In this document: piece after piece, positions 43,936 to 57,023 of the stretch
How positions within the stretch are numbered: the stretch's first letter is position 1
Layout of the letters: every line of letters begins with the position of its first letter
DNA from: Corella eumyota
Taxonomy: Eukaryota > Chordata > Ascidiacea > Phlebobranchia > Corellidae
Length of the DNA: 64,000 nucleotides
Direction of reading: 5' to 3'
Assembly: GCA_963082875.1 (NCBI GenBank)
Contig: OY720102.1
Span: 6,448,001-6,512,000 of the forward strand
The notes under the pieces: generated by a model
Seen by the model: only the letters and a program-made list of their open reading frames with translations
Database searches by the model: none
What the model was told of the DNA's origin: nothing
Position numbers and translations under genes: made by a program

Positions 43936-44829
43936 AAATATATTAACATAAAATGTTTATTCCACAATTTTGGAAAAAATTTGCAATTTTGTAAAGTGTC
44001 ATCCTAGTTAAATATAATTTTCCCAACTTTTAAAGGGTGTTTTATTAATTTTATTCTATTTAAAATAGCTAAGTAAGAAAAATTATCCACATGCACTAAA
44101 GAAGTTAAATAGGCATCGACGACGTATTTTGAAAACCAACAGATGTTGTAATTAATGTAATATTGCATTATTTTATTATGCATATCATTGGAGTGATAAT
44201 AAATTATTGTTGCCAAGTCAAGCCAATGTATATTTTGATTATCAACTCTTTTAAAAGCGATATCACAAAAATTGGTAACTTTAAAAAATTATCGTATTAT
44301 AGACCAATTAGATTCGTAATATTTTAAATGTCAGCATTTATCATCTCAATTGTTTTAATTTTTAATTGGTTTATGGAGTGTTTTTGGAATAAATTTTGTT
44401 AATCTACCGATGGTAAAGGCCGTGAATTTGATGACGTATTTTTAAATTTTAGCCTTTTTGCTGATTCGTGTAAAATCCCTTGTTTCTGCGTTTTTGCTTT
44501 TTAAATAAAGAAACCACCAACGGCGTCATTTTAAATGGGGACTTCTTTATTGCTTTAAAGGTTGTGTTTTTGCTTATGTTTTATTTTCCTAATAAGTTTC
44601 ATACCCATTTTTAAATTAATGAATTCGCTTGAAAACTGTTTTCGGTTTCCATAATTTCTTTATGATATTGCTTTATGAAATGGTCCAAACCAGAGCTACG
44701 TTTACAATAAAGGTTTGTTTATTTAAGTTCCCTAAAATCTTGTTCTTTTATACTTAGAGTAAGGTTGTTGGTTAAAACCAATTTTAAAGAACAGTCTAGT
44801 CTACTTTTAACAAGTGTGATTATCTAAAT
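43936..44829. other. Unique centre of the giant foldback-like element
   Basis: About 890 bp between the two inverted arrays, AT-rich, no similarity to the rest of the window and no coding sequence recognised on either strand. Confidence 0.5.
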
Positions 44830-47800
44830 TGGAGCGACATAATAGGAAAGTTGTCAAAACCCCCGATTTGTGACGTCACTTATATAGCGCATATTACAAA
44901 AATACAAAGTTTACACCTGTATTTGACCACTTTCTAATATTTTGTTCACTTTGTTGAAGAAATGTCGTAATTAAGTGCGTTGTTCTTTACAAAATATCAA
45001 AAATAAATTGGAGCGACATGATAGGTAAGTTGTCAAAACCCCCGATTTGTGACGTCACTTCTATAGCGTATATTACGAAAACACAAAGTTTACACCTGTA
45101 TTTGATCACTTTCTAATATTTTGTTCACTTTTTTGAAAATATGTCGTAATTAAGTGCGTTGTTCTTTACAAAATATCAAAAATAAATTGGAGCGACATGA
45201 TAGGTAAGTTGTCAAAACCCCCGATTTGTGACGTCACTTATATAGCGTATATTACGAAAATACAAAGTTTACACCTGCATTTGACCACTTTCTAATATTT
45301 TGTTCACTTTTTTGAAGATATATCGTGGTTGGGTACGTTGTCCTCCACAAAATATCAAAAATAAATTGGAGCGACATGCTAGGTAAGTTGTCAAAACCCC
45401 CGATTTGTGACGTCACTTCTAAAGCGCATATTACGAAAATACAAAGTTTACACCTGTATTTGACCACTTTCTAATATTTTGTTCATTTTTTTGAAGATAT
45501 GTTGTAATTAAGTACGTTGTTTTTTACAAAATATCAAAAATAAATTGAAGCGACATGCTAGGTAAGTTGTCAAAACCCCCGATTTGTGACGTCACTTATA
45601 TAGCGTATATTACGAAAATACAAAGTTTACACCTGCATTTGACCACTTTCTAATATTTTGTTCAATTTTTTAAAGATATATCGTGGTTGGGTACGTTGTC
45701 CTCTACAAAATATCAAAAATAAATTGGAGCGACATGCTAGGTAAGTTGTCAAAACCCCCGATTTGTGACGTCACTTCTATAGCGTATATTACGAAAATAC
45801 AAAGTTTACACCTGTATTTGACCACTTTCTAATATTTTGTTCACTTTTTTGAAAGTATGTTATGGTTGGGGACGCTGTCCTCCACCAAATATAAAAAAAG
45901 AATTGGAGCGACATGCTAGGTAAGTTGTCAAAACCCCCGATTTGTGACGTCACTTCTATAGCGTATATTACGAAAATACAAAGTTTACACCTGTATTTGA
46001 CCACTTTCTAATATTTTGTTCACTTTTTTGAAGATATGTCGTAATTAAGTGCGTTGTTCTTTACAAAATATCAAAAATAAATTGGAGCGACATGATAGGT
46101 AAGTCGTCAAAACCCCCGATTTGTGACGTCACTTATATAGCGTATAATACGAAAACACAAAGTTTACACCTGTATTTGACCACTTTCTAATATTTTGTTC
46201 ACTTTTTTGAAGGTATGTCGTGGTTGGGTGCGTTGTTCTTTACAAAATATCAAAAATAAATTGGAGCGACATGCTAGGTAAGTTGTCAAAACCCCCGATT
46301 TGTGACGTCACTTCTAAAGCGCATATTACGAAAATACAAAGTTTACACCTGTATTTGACCACTTTCTAATATTTTGTTCATTTTTTTGAAGATATGTTGT
46401 AATTAAGTACGTTGTTTTTTACAAAATATCAAAAATAAATTGAAGCGACATGCTAGGTAAGTTGTCAAAACCCCCGATTTGTGACGTCACTTATATAGCG
46501 TATATTACGAAAATACAAAGTTTACACCTGTATTTGACCACTTTCTAATATTTTGTTCACTTTTTTAAAGATATAACGTGGTTGGGTACGTTGTCCTCCA
46601 CAAAATATCAAAAATAAATTGGAGCGACATGATAGGTAAGTTGTCAAAACCCCCGATTTGTGACGTCACTTCTATAGCGTATATTACGAAAATACAAAGT
46701 TTACACCTGTATTTGACCACTTTCTAATATTTTGTTCACTTTTTTGAAAGTATGTTATGGTTGGGGACGCTGTCCTCCACCAAATATAAAAAAAGAATTG
46801 GAGCGACATGCTAGGTAAGTTGTCAAAACCCCCGATTTGTGACGTCACTTATATAGCGTATATTACGAAAATACAAAGTTTACACCTGTATTTGACCACT
46901 TTCTAATATTTTGTTCACTTTTTTGAAGATATGTCGTAATTAAGTGCGTTGTTCTTTACAAAATATCAAAAATAAATTGGAGCGACATGATAGGTAAGTC
47001 GTCAAAACCCCCGATTTGTGACGTCACTTCTATAGCGTATAATACGAAAACACAAAGTTTACACCTGTATTTGACCACTTTCTAATATTTTGTTCACTTT
47101 TTTGAAGGTATGTTGTGGTTGGGTGCGTTGTTTCATACAAAATATCAAAAATAAATTGGAGCGACATGATAGGTAAGTTGTCAAAAACCCCGATTTGTGA
47201 CGTCACTTATATAGCGTATATTACGAAAATACAAAGTTTACACCTGTATTTGACCACTTTTTAATATTTTGTTCACTTTTTTAAAGGTATGTCGTGGTTG
47301 GGTGCGTTGTTCCTTACAAAATATCAAAAATAAATTGGAGCGACATGCTAGGTAAGTTGTCAAAACCCCCGATTTGTGACGTCACTTATATAGCGTATAT
47401 TACGAAAATACAAAGTTTACACCTGTATTTGACCACTTTCTAATATTTTGTTCACTTTTTTGAAGATATAACGTGGTTGGGTACGTTGTCCTCCACAAAA
47501 TATCAAAAATAAATTGGAGCGACATGATAGGTAAGTTGTCAAAACCCCCGATTTGTGACGTCACTTCTATAGCGTATATTACAAAAATACAAAGTTTACA
47601 CCTGTATTTGATCACTTTCTAATATTTTGTTCACTTTTTTGAAGATATGTCGTGGTTGGGAACGTTGTCCTCCACCAAATATAAAAAAAGAATTGGAGCG
47701 ACATGCTAGGTAAGTTGTCAAAACCCCCGATTTGTGACGTCACTTATATAGCGTATATTACAAAAATACAAAGTTTACACCTGTATTTGACCACTTTCTA

Positions 47801-47930
47801 ATATTTTGTTCACTTTTTTGAAGGTATGTCGTGGTTGGGTGCGTTGTTCTTTACAAAATATCAAAAATAAATTGAAGCGACATGATAGGTAAGTTGTCAA
47901 AACCCCCGATCTGTGACGTCAGTAATAACA
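44830..47930. repeat. 179-bp tandem array, right (about 18 units, partly higher-order)
   Basis: About 18 units, inverted relative to the left array, with TGACGTCA at a mean spacing close to 179 bp (44871 to 47915). Variable blocks fall into types: A (TCGTAATTAAGTGCGTTGTT), A' (TTGTAATTAAGTACGTTGTT with GAAGCGACAT), B (GGTTGGGTACGTTGTCC), C (CTCCACCAAATATAAAAAAA) and D (GGTTGGGTGCGTTGTT). From about 45480 the order reads A', B, C, A, D, then A', B, C, A, D again, then D, B, C, D. Confidence 0.92.
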
Positions 47931-48250
47931 CGTATTTCAGTTCAGTACAAAAGTTTACTCCTGCTTTTAACAATTTTTTAATGTTTTGTTTAATTTTATT
48001 GTAATTTTAAAGTGTCAAGAACCTTGCCAACTTATTCTATATTAGGTTTGGTTTTAATTTGTTCCCTTTAAAGAGGCTTTTTTTCCCCGTTATTTTTTGT
48101 ATTGTACGATTATAAAATATTTAGAATCACTATTTTTTTTAATTATCCGCCCAAGCAAAATTCTCTGCTACTCTCTGCCAGCTCTCTGGCAGAAAGGTGG
48201 TGGTCAAGTTTGTGTAGTAAATTTTAACCGCTTAACCAATTTCGTAGTCG

Positions 48251-48551
48251 GCAAAGACTTTCTTCATTTTGTTTACTGTAGTGCTGCATTTGCATTAAGA
48301 TTTAAATGAGGACGAACTAAGTACGATAGGTTAAAAAAATCCTTGACTACACATATCAAAAAGACTGAGCTTAACTAGGCAATATAGGTTTCATTTCCTG
48401 TTTTCCGCCACACTATTACTGCTAAAAAATTTAACCGATGTCAGAATGTGCCCATATAAATTAAGCTAAAAATATTTTTTGAGAAGGACACTGTCAACTG
48501 TGATGATAGATCAGTCAAACGGAAGAAGAATTTAAAAAACCAAAACTCGAA
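48251..48551. promoter_or_regulatory. Upstream region of K2
   Basis: About 300 bp between the foldback-like element and the K2 start codon. No TATA box or known site stands out. If the element boundary is right, K2 transcription must start within or just beside it. Confidence 0.35.
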
Positions 48552-51500
48552 ATGGCAGAGTCAATTACAGAAACAGAGGAAACTGGACAAAAAAAAAAGT
48601 CTAAAGGAGGTAAAAAAAAACAAAAAAATTATGCAAATAAACTAAATCACCCAAAAACCACCCTGTCAACTATAAATGGCAATACTTCAACACAAGGTGC
48701 ATTAAAAAATTTAAGTACAATCCCCATGTCTACCACAATCAAAGAAATCCCAAATGGGACCTCTTCCTCAATGCAGATCATCTGCGATTCTGGACCTATA
48801 TGGGCTTCAGATCCATGGAAACCGACGAAACTAGATAATATCTATAAAAATCTGCAAACTACAGAAGAAAACAAAACAAAGGTGCGAGTTTTTAAATTTT
48901 ACTGTTAATATTTTGCAAATTGCTAAATAAACATTAATTTTTCTTTATTGTAATAAGTAAAAAACAAATCACGGAAGACTTATATTTTTTTATTATAGAA
49001 AATATTTAGAAATATGCGTTCGATATTAAACAAGTTGACACCACAAAAATTTGCTCCACTTATGCATAAAGCTCTTGCATTGAATATCAATACTGAAACT
49101 AGGTTATGTGGTGTTGTTGACCTTATGTTTAGAAAGGTAGACATTTTGTTGCTTATTTTTTAATTATTTTGTTTTAAATTTTACCTAAAGTAGCAAATTT
49201 AATTAATTATTTATTCAATTGTATTTATGGTAAGTTGGTGCTAGAACATTAAATTCTGCTAGTTCTATTTAAAACTACCAAATTTTTGTTATATCTAAAT
49301 TGATGTTTATTTGGTTTTGTCTGTTTGATAAAACAAAATTGACAAGTCGTTTTGTAAAACCAACATTTGCACCTTATACAAAGTAAAAGAGAGTTAAGTT
49401 TTTTAAAGTTCCCATGTCAAAAATGAAAGCAAGTTTACAGTTCCTATGTGAAAAAAAAGTTACACTTGTTTTTGTTGTAAAATTTAGGCAATTAAGGAAC
49501 CTATTTATAGTAAGTTGTATGCAAATATGTGTCGAATTATGTCAACATTTTATTGTGAGGAAATAAACATGAAATTTCGCAAAACCTTGCAAACACAATG
49601 TCAGCATGAGTTCGAAAAGGAAAAAATGAACAAAGCCGTACTCATTGAGCTGCAAGCTAAGCTCATGAATGCAACTAAACCAGTAATATATTTTTTTGGA
49701 AAATGTTTTATTTTTGTTAATATTTATTTTTATACAGCTTTCAATTAGCATTTTTGTTGTTTTAGCTATGGTTTTATTTTGCTTTGTAGACTTTATTAAA
49801 AACATTTGAAAAATTATCAACTCTTTCTTTTAAATTCAAAATTTTTTAGAAGAAGAAAAAACAACTTGTGATACTACTAGAACAAGCTAAGGCAAAAAAA
49901 CAATGCCAAACCTTCGGCTACATTCGTTTTATTGGGGAGCTTTTTAGGGTTTCTATTCTAGAAGAAGCCTCCATAAACAACTTTATTAAGTCGTTGTTTA
50001 ATAACAATGACGAAGACTCAGTAAAGGGCCTGTGTATTCTTTTGACTAATATTGGAAAAAATTTAGACCATGAAAAAGCAAAGGTTAAAATAAATTGATT
50101 TAAATTTTGTAAAATTTACATCTTAAATTTGATTTAAAGTAACATATTTTGTTATTTCTAAATGTTTTTTTTAATTTGTAGATTCAAATGGATCAATATT
50201 TTACTCAAGTAAAGGAAATAGTAAAAGATACAAAAATTTCATGTAGAGTTCGATTTATGATTCAAGACGTTATTGGTTTAAGAGCTGCAAGTTTTTTTTT
50301 AATATATAGCCTATATTTTTTTTTAGTACAACTAAGTTTTGTACGAAAATTGTATAAATGTGCGTTTTTTTAATGTTTGTAACATTTAGTAGAAGAGTAT
50401 TTATTTTAATCCTCCACAGTTGTAAAAAAATTGATGTTCCTAATTTAGAACAATTGGGTTCAAAAAGCCTTAAAACCTCAGGGGCCCAAGAATATTAATC
50501 AAATTCACAGAGATTTTGATAAAGAGAAATTGGAAAATACTCTTCTTCCTTGTGATGTAAGGGATAGATGTCTTGTAGTTATTGCATATAGTCGCTTGTT
50601 ATTATTGCATATAAGAAAGTTATTAGCAAAATATTTTTAGGAATGTTGGGTGAAATCTAAACAATATTTTACGCTCCAAAAAAAATTTGAAGACCTTGAA
50701 ACTTGTGTGGAACTAAATGAAGAGGCAAATATTAATTTTTTACTTATTTGTTTTAGGCTTAAAATTGGACTTTTCAAATCTAATTAATAGGATAACATTA
50801 AAAGTTTTTTGTTACGATTAAGTTAATGTTTAGTGTTACTTAACAATTTAAAAAGAGAAATATACATGATGCGCAACATGTAGAAATAATATTAATTTGA
50901 TTTCATTTGCTTAAAAAAAACAATATGAATCTAGTTAATTTATTTATTGCATTTGTTTTTCAGAATATTTGCTATATGTCCCAGAAAATTGAAACTCTTA
51001 AGTCAAAAAATAACCACCTTAAATCTAGTCTGTATTTAAAAAATCAGGTAAATATTTACCAGTGTGTAATAATTTTGTTGTTTTAAAAAAAATTGTTTTT
51101 AAAAGTATGTAGGTAGTGTTACACTGAATAAAGTAAATATTAATTTACTCATCTATAATGATATTTTGGATTGTTTAAAAATCATTTTATTAATTAAATT
51201 TAATAAATTTTAAGGTTAAGGGTAGTATATATTTAATTACTTTAAAAGTATTCGTTTCTTTTTCATTACGATTATTTTATAACTTGCTTTAAGCGCTAAT
51301 TTAAAACCCTGAAAAGATTCTGCGCTTCTTCACATTTTAAAATTATGAAAAACTACTTTTATTAACCCCCTTGCCTTAAAAGACAAATGAGCTTTACATA
51401 GATATTAATAAAATTTGCCCCATAAAGTGTAAAAAAATTTGCTCGTTTATTACTTTTGTAGTTTAATATTAATTTACAATTTTCCAATAAAAGTCTGAGA

Positions 51501-53379
51501 TGTATACTTTTTAGGAACTGGAGGATTCGCAGAAGGATAATTTTACTTTAAACACAAAAATTGAAAATTTGAAATCTGGCTTGGATTTAAAGGAAAAGGT
51601 AAAAAAATTATTCCATGTTGACCTTAAAAGTATTTAAGGATAATATTTTTATATTTTGATAGAAAATTGAAGATTTAAAAGAAGAAAATACCAGCCTAAA
51701 AAAAGAAAAGAATGATCTTATAAAGGTGACAAATCATTAATTTCCTTGTATGTTTCAAAGACTATTTTGTGTTTATATATATAGGAAAAAACAGTCACAT
51801 ATTACCAAACAAAAGATGTTTTTTGTGTAACTGGTGATAATGGTTTGTTGGGAAGGGGGTCATATGGAAGTGTTCGCCTTGCTTTTATTAACGCATGGGG
51901 TGCTGTTGCTGTTAAGTGTTTTCAAGAAACTGGATCTCAGGATGAAGTGGCTGGATTTAATGACAAGTAATATAATTTGTTTTATATCCTTTTATTTTAA
52001 TATAATTATGGTTTGAAATCTTTGATTTTGAAACATATTGTTATTGTTAATATTTTTATTATTATTCTTTAGTTTGTTTTTGCAATAACTTTTTTTAAAG
52101 GTTTTTGTTTCTGCAATACCTCTTTTAAAAATAGCTAGATAATTAAAATTTGGACACATTGTTAATCAATATCAACTTAAAATACAGCTCAAGATTGCTA
52201 TTTGGTAAATAATAGCCTTGTTAATAAATCTATCACATTTTGTATTGGTTTAAAATTTTTCGAACTAGCCTTTGTGGTATGCGCATAATCTTAAAAGTAT
52301 AGTAAAAAGCTTGCAACCATTTTTCATCTATGGTTAAGAATGAAGAGTGATTTTAACAGTGTCAGTAATAAAATTGTTGTAAAAATAGTTGAACCATCGT
52401 TTTTTAATAAAAAATCTAGTTTCTACTGATTTTGTCCAAATCGATCAAATTTTTTGTTTTTTGCATATCAGTAGATTCTAAGCAAAAAAATTATATTGAA
52501 TGTTTATATATTAATAACAGAATAAGGAATGAGTGTCAGATGTTACAACTTTCAACCCATATTAATGTTGTAAGAGTGATCGGTTATACAACATGGCCAA
52601 GATCAGCTGGAATTATTATGGAGTACATGCTTGGAGGAAATCTCAGATCTCTTCTTTTACTACAAAAAGAAAAAGTTAAAATAATTCCCCCGGTTGTTCG
52701 ATTAAGGTTTGTATCTGATATATCAAAAGGAATGGCGTACATGCACAACATGGCTTCTTCTCAAAGGGTAACTCATGGTGACTTGAAAGTTGATAACATT
52801 CTTCTTACTGGTGATTTAACTTGCAAAATATCTGATTTTGGTGGAGCTGATTTTTCTACATGCAGTGAAGAGTCTTCGACAAATGAAATTCACCATGCAA
52901 ACACACATACTAAAGTCTTTTCAGCTCCTGAAGCTCTTAAAAAACCTCATGGAAAAGTACGAAAATCAATGGATGTCTATAGTTTTTCAATGATGGTTTA
53001 CATGATTTTGACAAGAAAGCCTCCCAATAAAGAAATGACAATCGAAAATTACTTAGATGGTATCAAAAAAGGAGATAGGCCCAATACTGATGAAATTCAG
53101 CTTTTAAAAGCTACGCTAGGAGATGATGATATTAAAATTGTTGACCAACTTCAGGAAGAAATGAAGAATTGTTGGAAACATGACCAAGAGCAACGGCCAA
53201 CAATTATAAATGTAAGAAATCGCCTAAGAAATACACTTTCTAAAGTAGAAGTTTGGATAATTCAAGACCATATTTGTAAGATTGCCCGGAAACTCGGATT
53301 TAAAAACCCATGCGAAGATTCTTATGATTGTCAACCCATTGATAAATTCTCCCCACCAAACTTTCAATTTACAGAATAA
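48552..53379 (+). CDS. K2: MIF4G domain - coiled coil - non-RD kinase fusion, 821 aa
   Basis: Exons 48552-48881, 48999-49136, 49488-49682, 49850-50083, 50182-50286, 50449-50556, 50641-50724, 50964-51047, 51515-51598, 51663-51725, 51785-51966 and 52521-53379 join in one frame. Residues 1-110: low-complexity Lys/Thr-rich. About 111-370: an eIF4G-type MIF4G domain ([42 protein letters not shown] then [15 protein letters not shown]), which in eIF4G binds eIF4A. About 371-475: coiled coil from three 84-nt exons plus one 63-nt exon. About 490-780: kinase with [15 protein letters not shown] Lys519, HGDLKVDN (H621), DFG Asp641 and SAPEAL. HGD in place of HRD makes it a non-RD kinase. No eIF4E-binding or MA3 region is seen. 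The introns after 50286 and 50724 appear to use GC donors. K1 and K3 share the coiled-coil and kinase parts but not MIF4G. Confidence 0.82.
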
Positions 53380-54898
53380 TTATTTTTTTGGTATATGCGA
53401 TATGCAAACTTTTGTTGTGTTTGGCCTTAAGTTTTAATAAAGTTTTACTATAATCATTGCAACAATTTTTTATTTTAATTCTGCATTATTTTTTATTTTA
53501 AATCACCTTAAGACTTTTGCAGTTTAATTTTATTTTTGTCATGTAAATGTTTTATCCTTTTTTAACTTGGTGCTGTAAATGTTTTAGCAGTATTTTGAAT
53601 ATACGTTATATGCAAACTAACCTTATTTTATTAAAATAGTGCAATAATTTTGTTAGCGAACCAGTGCTTTTTTACATTTGTATTGTATTGATTTATATTA
53701 TGATTTATCTGTGAAATTGAAGAACAAATAAGTGTACCCTTTAGTTCGTTTTGTAATGATAAATGCTTTCATATGCTTACTTAATCATAGTTAGTGGTTT
53801 GAAACAATTATATCTATCTCAGCATCTCCTTATGGCCTTCCTGCCTAAATAAACTATGCACTTGTTAACCAAAGAAATGTGTTTTTAGACTAATAACATG
53901 TCACATTAATGCAGTTATTTTAGTTTATATTTATACTTTTTTTTAGTTTATTGTAAAATTGTTTTTGTTTAATTTTGTTTTTGATCCACACAGAATTAGA
54001 ATAAAAATTGTATTTTTTAAAAACCTAAACAAGGAAATAAAAAAGTTACACAGCATTAGGGTCCTGGATATTTACAGAGCACAGTTAAAAATTATTCATT
54101 AAGTTGAAAAAAAAATTTACTAAAATGAACAGTGCAAGTAAAACAATATTCTATTCCTATCAAAAAGTTTATACAATAAAAATTTTTTCGTCATATTATG
54201 TGAAAAACCAGATTATTTATTTCTTATTACTTATTCCTTATTTAAATAGAAAGTACATAACATGCATTCATTAAATAACAAAACATATACGGTTACATGC
54301 ACTAATAAAAATAGGTCTAACCCCTAGCAAGCACAAACTATATGTAAGCACAAAATAGAACCTAATAGAAACAGGGAAAAATCACTGAACCAAATAGAAG
54401 AGAACTACAATAGCATACATAAACAAAGGCATAACTTAAAATTAAGTAACTATAAGAAAACTTACAATCTACAAAAGATAACACAAAATAAACATTCAAA
54501 ATATATATTTAACATTATGCATTGGGTGTTATTAAAAGACTTCCCGAAATGAAAGCTTTTAATAAACGGTAAAAAAACATCAACGAAAATAATAAAAAGT
54601 TTATATTGGTACCGGATTTTATGCATAAATAAATAATAAAAAAAATCAATATAAAAGTATTAGTGTACCATATAGTAAAAGGCTGAATAATAAAAAAGAT
54701 GCATTATAAAAATATTAAATTTATTTAGTGAATCAATAGTGCTAGTAAAGTCAATAAAATTAAAAATCTTAGCCTCGTTAATGGGTAAATTTGACATTTT
54801 AACCTCATATCTGTGTTGTCTTATCATTAAATTTATTGTAATAATTAAAACCAATCGTATATAATTAAATGACAAAACATACGAAAAAAACTTGTATC
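53380..54898. other. Convergent spacer between K2 and K3
   Basis: About 1.5 kb of AT-rich DNA between the stop codons of two convergent kinase genes. It must contain both 3' UTRs. AATAAAGTTTTAC near 53435 is a plausible K2 poly(A) signal. No exon, RNA gene or shared repeat recognised. Confidence 0.45.
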
Positions 54899-57023
54899 TT
54901 AATAATAATTTAACTGAGAGGGGTTCCGACATTGAAACTGATTTTTACAAGGTTTTTTTAGTCCCATGTTTTGAACTATATCACAAACCATATGTTGCAT
55001 ATCTCCAAGATCAATTTCAGATAAAAGTTCGTTCAGGTAGTCCCTTGTTTTAATCATTGATTGTCGGCATTTTGGATCATGTATCCAACTTTGTTCTATT
55101 ACAGACTTAATAGCAAACATAATATAATTATCTGTTGAGATTGTAGAGTGTTTAACTTCCGATAATGATGGTCTGTTACCAATTTTGATATTTTTCAAAA
55201 AATTTCGAATACCTTCTTGTGTGTATTCGAAAGGGTAATTTCTTGTTAATATCATGTAAAACATTAATGATGCACTATAAACATCCATTGATTTTTGAAA
55301 TCGAATATTTGGATTTTTTAAGGCTTCAGGAGCCAAATATACTTTTGTAAACAAATTAGTAAAGTTACTAGGACTTGTTGAAGCCATTCCAGTGCAGGTC
55401 GCATAATCAGCACCACCAAAATCGGATATTTTACATGTTAAATCACTAGTAAGAAGAATATTATCAACTTTCAAGTCACCATGGGTAACTCTTTTGGTTG
55501 GAAACCTGTTGTGCATATATGCTATTCCATTTGCTATATCAGATACAAACCTCAACTTAACAACAGGGGGAATTATTTTAACTTTATCCTTATGATCTAA
55601 AAGAAGAGTTTTTAGGTCACCTCCAACCATGTATTCCATAATAATTCCTGCAGATCCAGGCCAAAATGTATAACCGTACACTTGTGTAATATTTGCATGA
55701 GATAACAGTTGTAACATCTGACATTCATTTGCGATTCTACAAATTTTAGACAACATTTAAAAATTAATATTTTTACCAATTTACACTTCCAATTGTGGTG
55801 AAATATTTTTAAATTCTAACATGACTAACTACATTTAAAACTTCATAGCAAGAGAATAAAATAAACTAACTCCGAATTAATTTTATTTGTATTAGAACCA
55901 GTGACTTGAATCCGCTTTACAGCGACAGCACCCAAACCTTTAATAAAAGCAAGATGAACTATTCCAAACGCCCCCCTTCCCAAAATTTTTTCTTCAGCGA
56001 TCATTATTTCCTGTTCCTTATAGAATGTTACCGATTTTTCCTAAATATTTTTTTCAATAAAATGTAATAGGTAATAACAGTTTATCTTATTACTAAAATC
56101 TACCTTTTCCAATTCTTCCAATTTTTTTTGAAGTTGACTATTTTCACCTTTTAATCTTTCAATAGTCTAAAAGCCAATTGTAAAAATAATTTTAAACAGC
56201 TATTATAAACATGAAAATGATGTTTAGTTTTTACCTTTTCTTGTGAAATTAATTTTAAGTTGAGTTGTTTATTTTCAATTTGTAGATGTTGATTTTGTAA
56301 TTCCTTGATAAAAATATTATAAATGACACGTTAATTTAGAAGAATGCTAATTTAACAAAATAGTATAAATTAAAAGTTTGTTTGGTTAAGAAAATTTAAA
56401 ATTAAAAGTTATTAAATTTTGTTTAATTTGGTTATATAGATTTATGTTTTTACAACTAAGCAATACACATAAAATAACACCACCAATAAAAGTCATAAAA
56501 CTTTATAGCTTTAAAATAAACTTGTTTACAATTACGGCAAATACATGTTTTATACTTCTGTAACATTTACTAAAATAATTCAAAATATAAAAATAATAAG
56601 CATTTCTGTTCAAACTTGTGGTGACTGCTGGGGAATAACTTGTTGTTGATTGAAAGGTAGGTTAAAATCCGATCGGAAATTTTGAGACATGGTCTAAAAC
56701 ACAAATAAAAAAAACAGTTAATTTAGTTTTATTATTAAAAAAAAATTACTAAAACAGCAGAATAACTAACACCAGGTGGCCTTTACAACTAAGCAATACA
56801 CATAAAATAACACCACCAATAAAAGTCATAAAACTTTATAGCTTTAAAATAAACTTGTTCACAATTACGGCAAATACATGTTTTATACATCTGTAACATT
56901 TACTAAAATCTTTCAAACTATAAAAATAATAAGCATTTCTGTTCAAACTTGTGGTGACTGCTGGTTAATAACTTGTTGTTGATTGAAAGGTGGGTTAAAA
57001 TACGATCGGTAATGCTGAGACAT
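54899..57023 (-). CDS. K3: coiled-coil non-RD kinase with two alternative first exons, 404 aa
   Basis: Minus-strand exons: first exon 56616-56690 or its duplicate 56949-57023, then 56235-56303, 56104-56166, 55871-56040 and 54899-55736. First exon product: MSQNFRSDFNLPFNQQQ... (25 residues, Gln-rich), then two short coiled-coil exons (69 and 63 nt; the 63-nt length matches K1 and K2), the glycine loop ILGRGAFGIV and VAVKR, and the main kinase exon with [14 protein letters not shown] and LAPEAL. All catalytic elements are intact except that the loop is HGD. It has no MIF4G domain. It converges with K2 and is more diverged from K1 and K2 than they are from each other. Substrates unknown. Confidence 0.83.

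Larger units (their letters stand above)
42790..48250. mobile_element. Giant foldback-like element with 179-bp arrays
   Basis: Outer inverted arms (about 42829-43110 and 47940-48225) share long near-identical stretches such as GACCACCACCTTTCTGCCAG and ATTTTATAATCGTACAATAC. Inside them are arrays of a roughly 179-bp unit, five copies in one orientation (from 43110) and about eighteen in the other (to 47930), around a unique centre (43936-44829). The arms diverge outward so exact ends and target duplications could not be fixed. Small open frames of 71 codons recur in the units and are artefacts. The architecture fits a Foldback-type element or a satellite-bearing palindrome. It sits between kinase genes K1 and K2. 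Confidence 0.65.

Noticed and set aside
43246-47615. Several near-identical 71-codon frames
   Set aside because: Each is one monomer of the 179-bp array; identity comes from the repeat, not from a gene family.
49542-49820. 92-codon minus-strand frame within K2
   Set aside because: Shadow of the MIF4G exon and its flanking intron.
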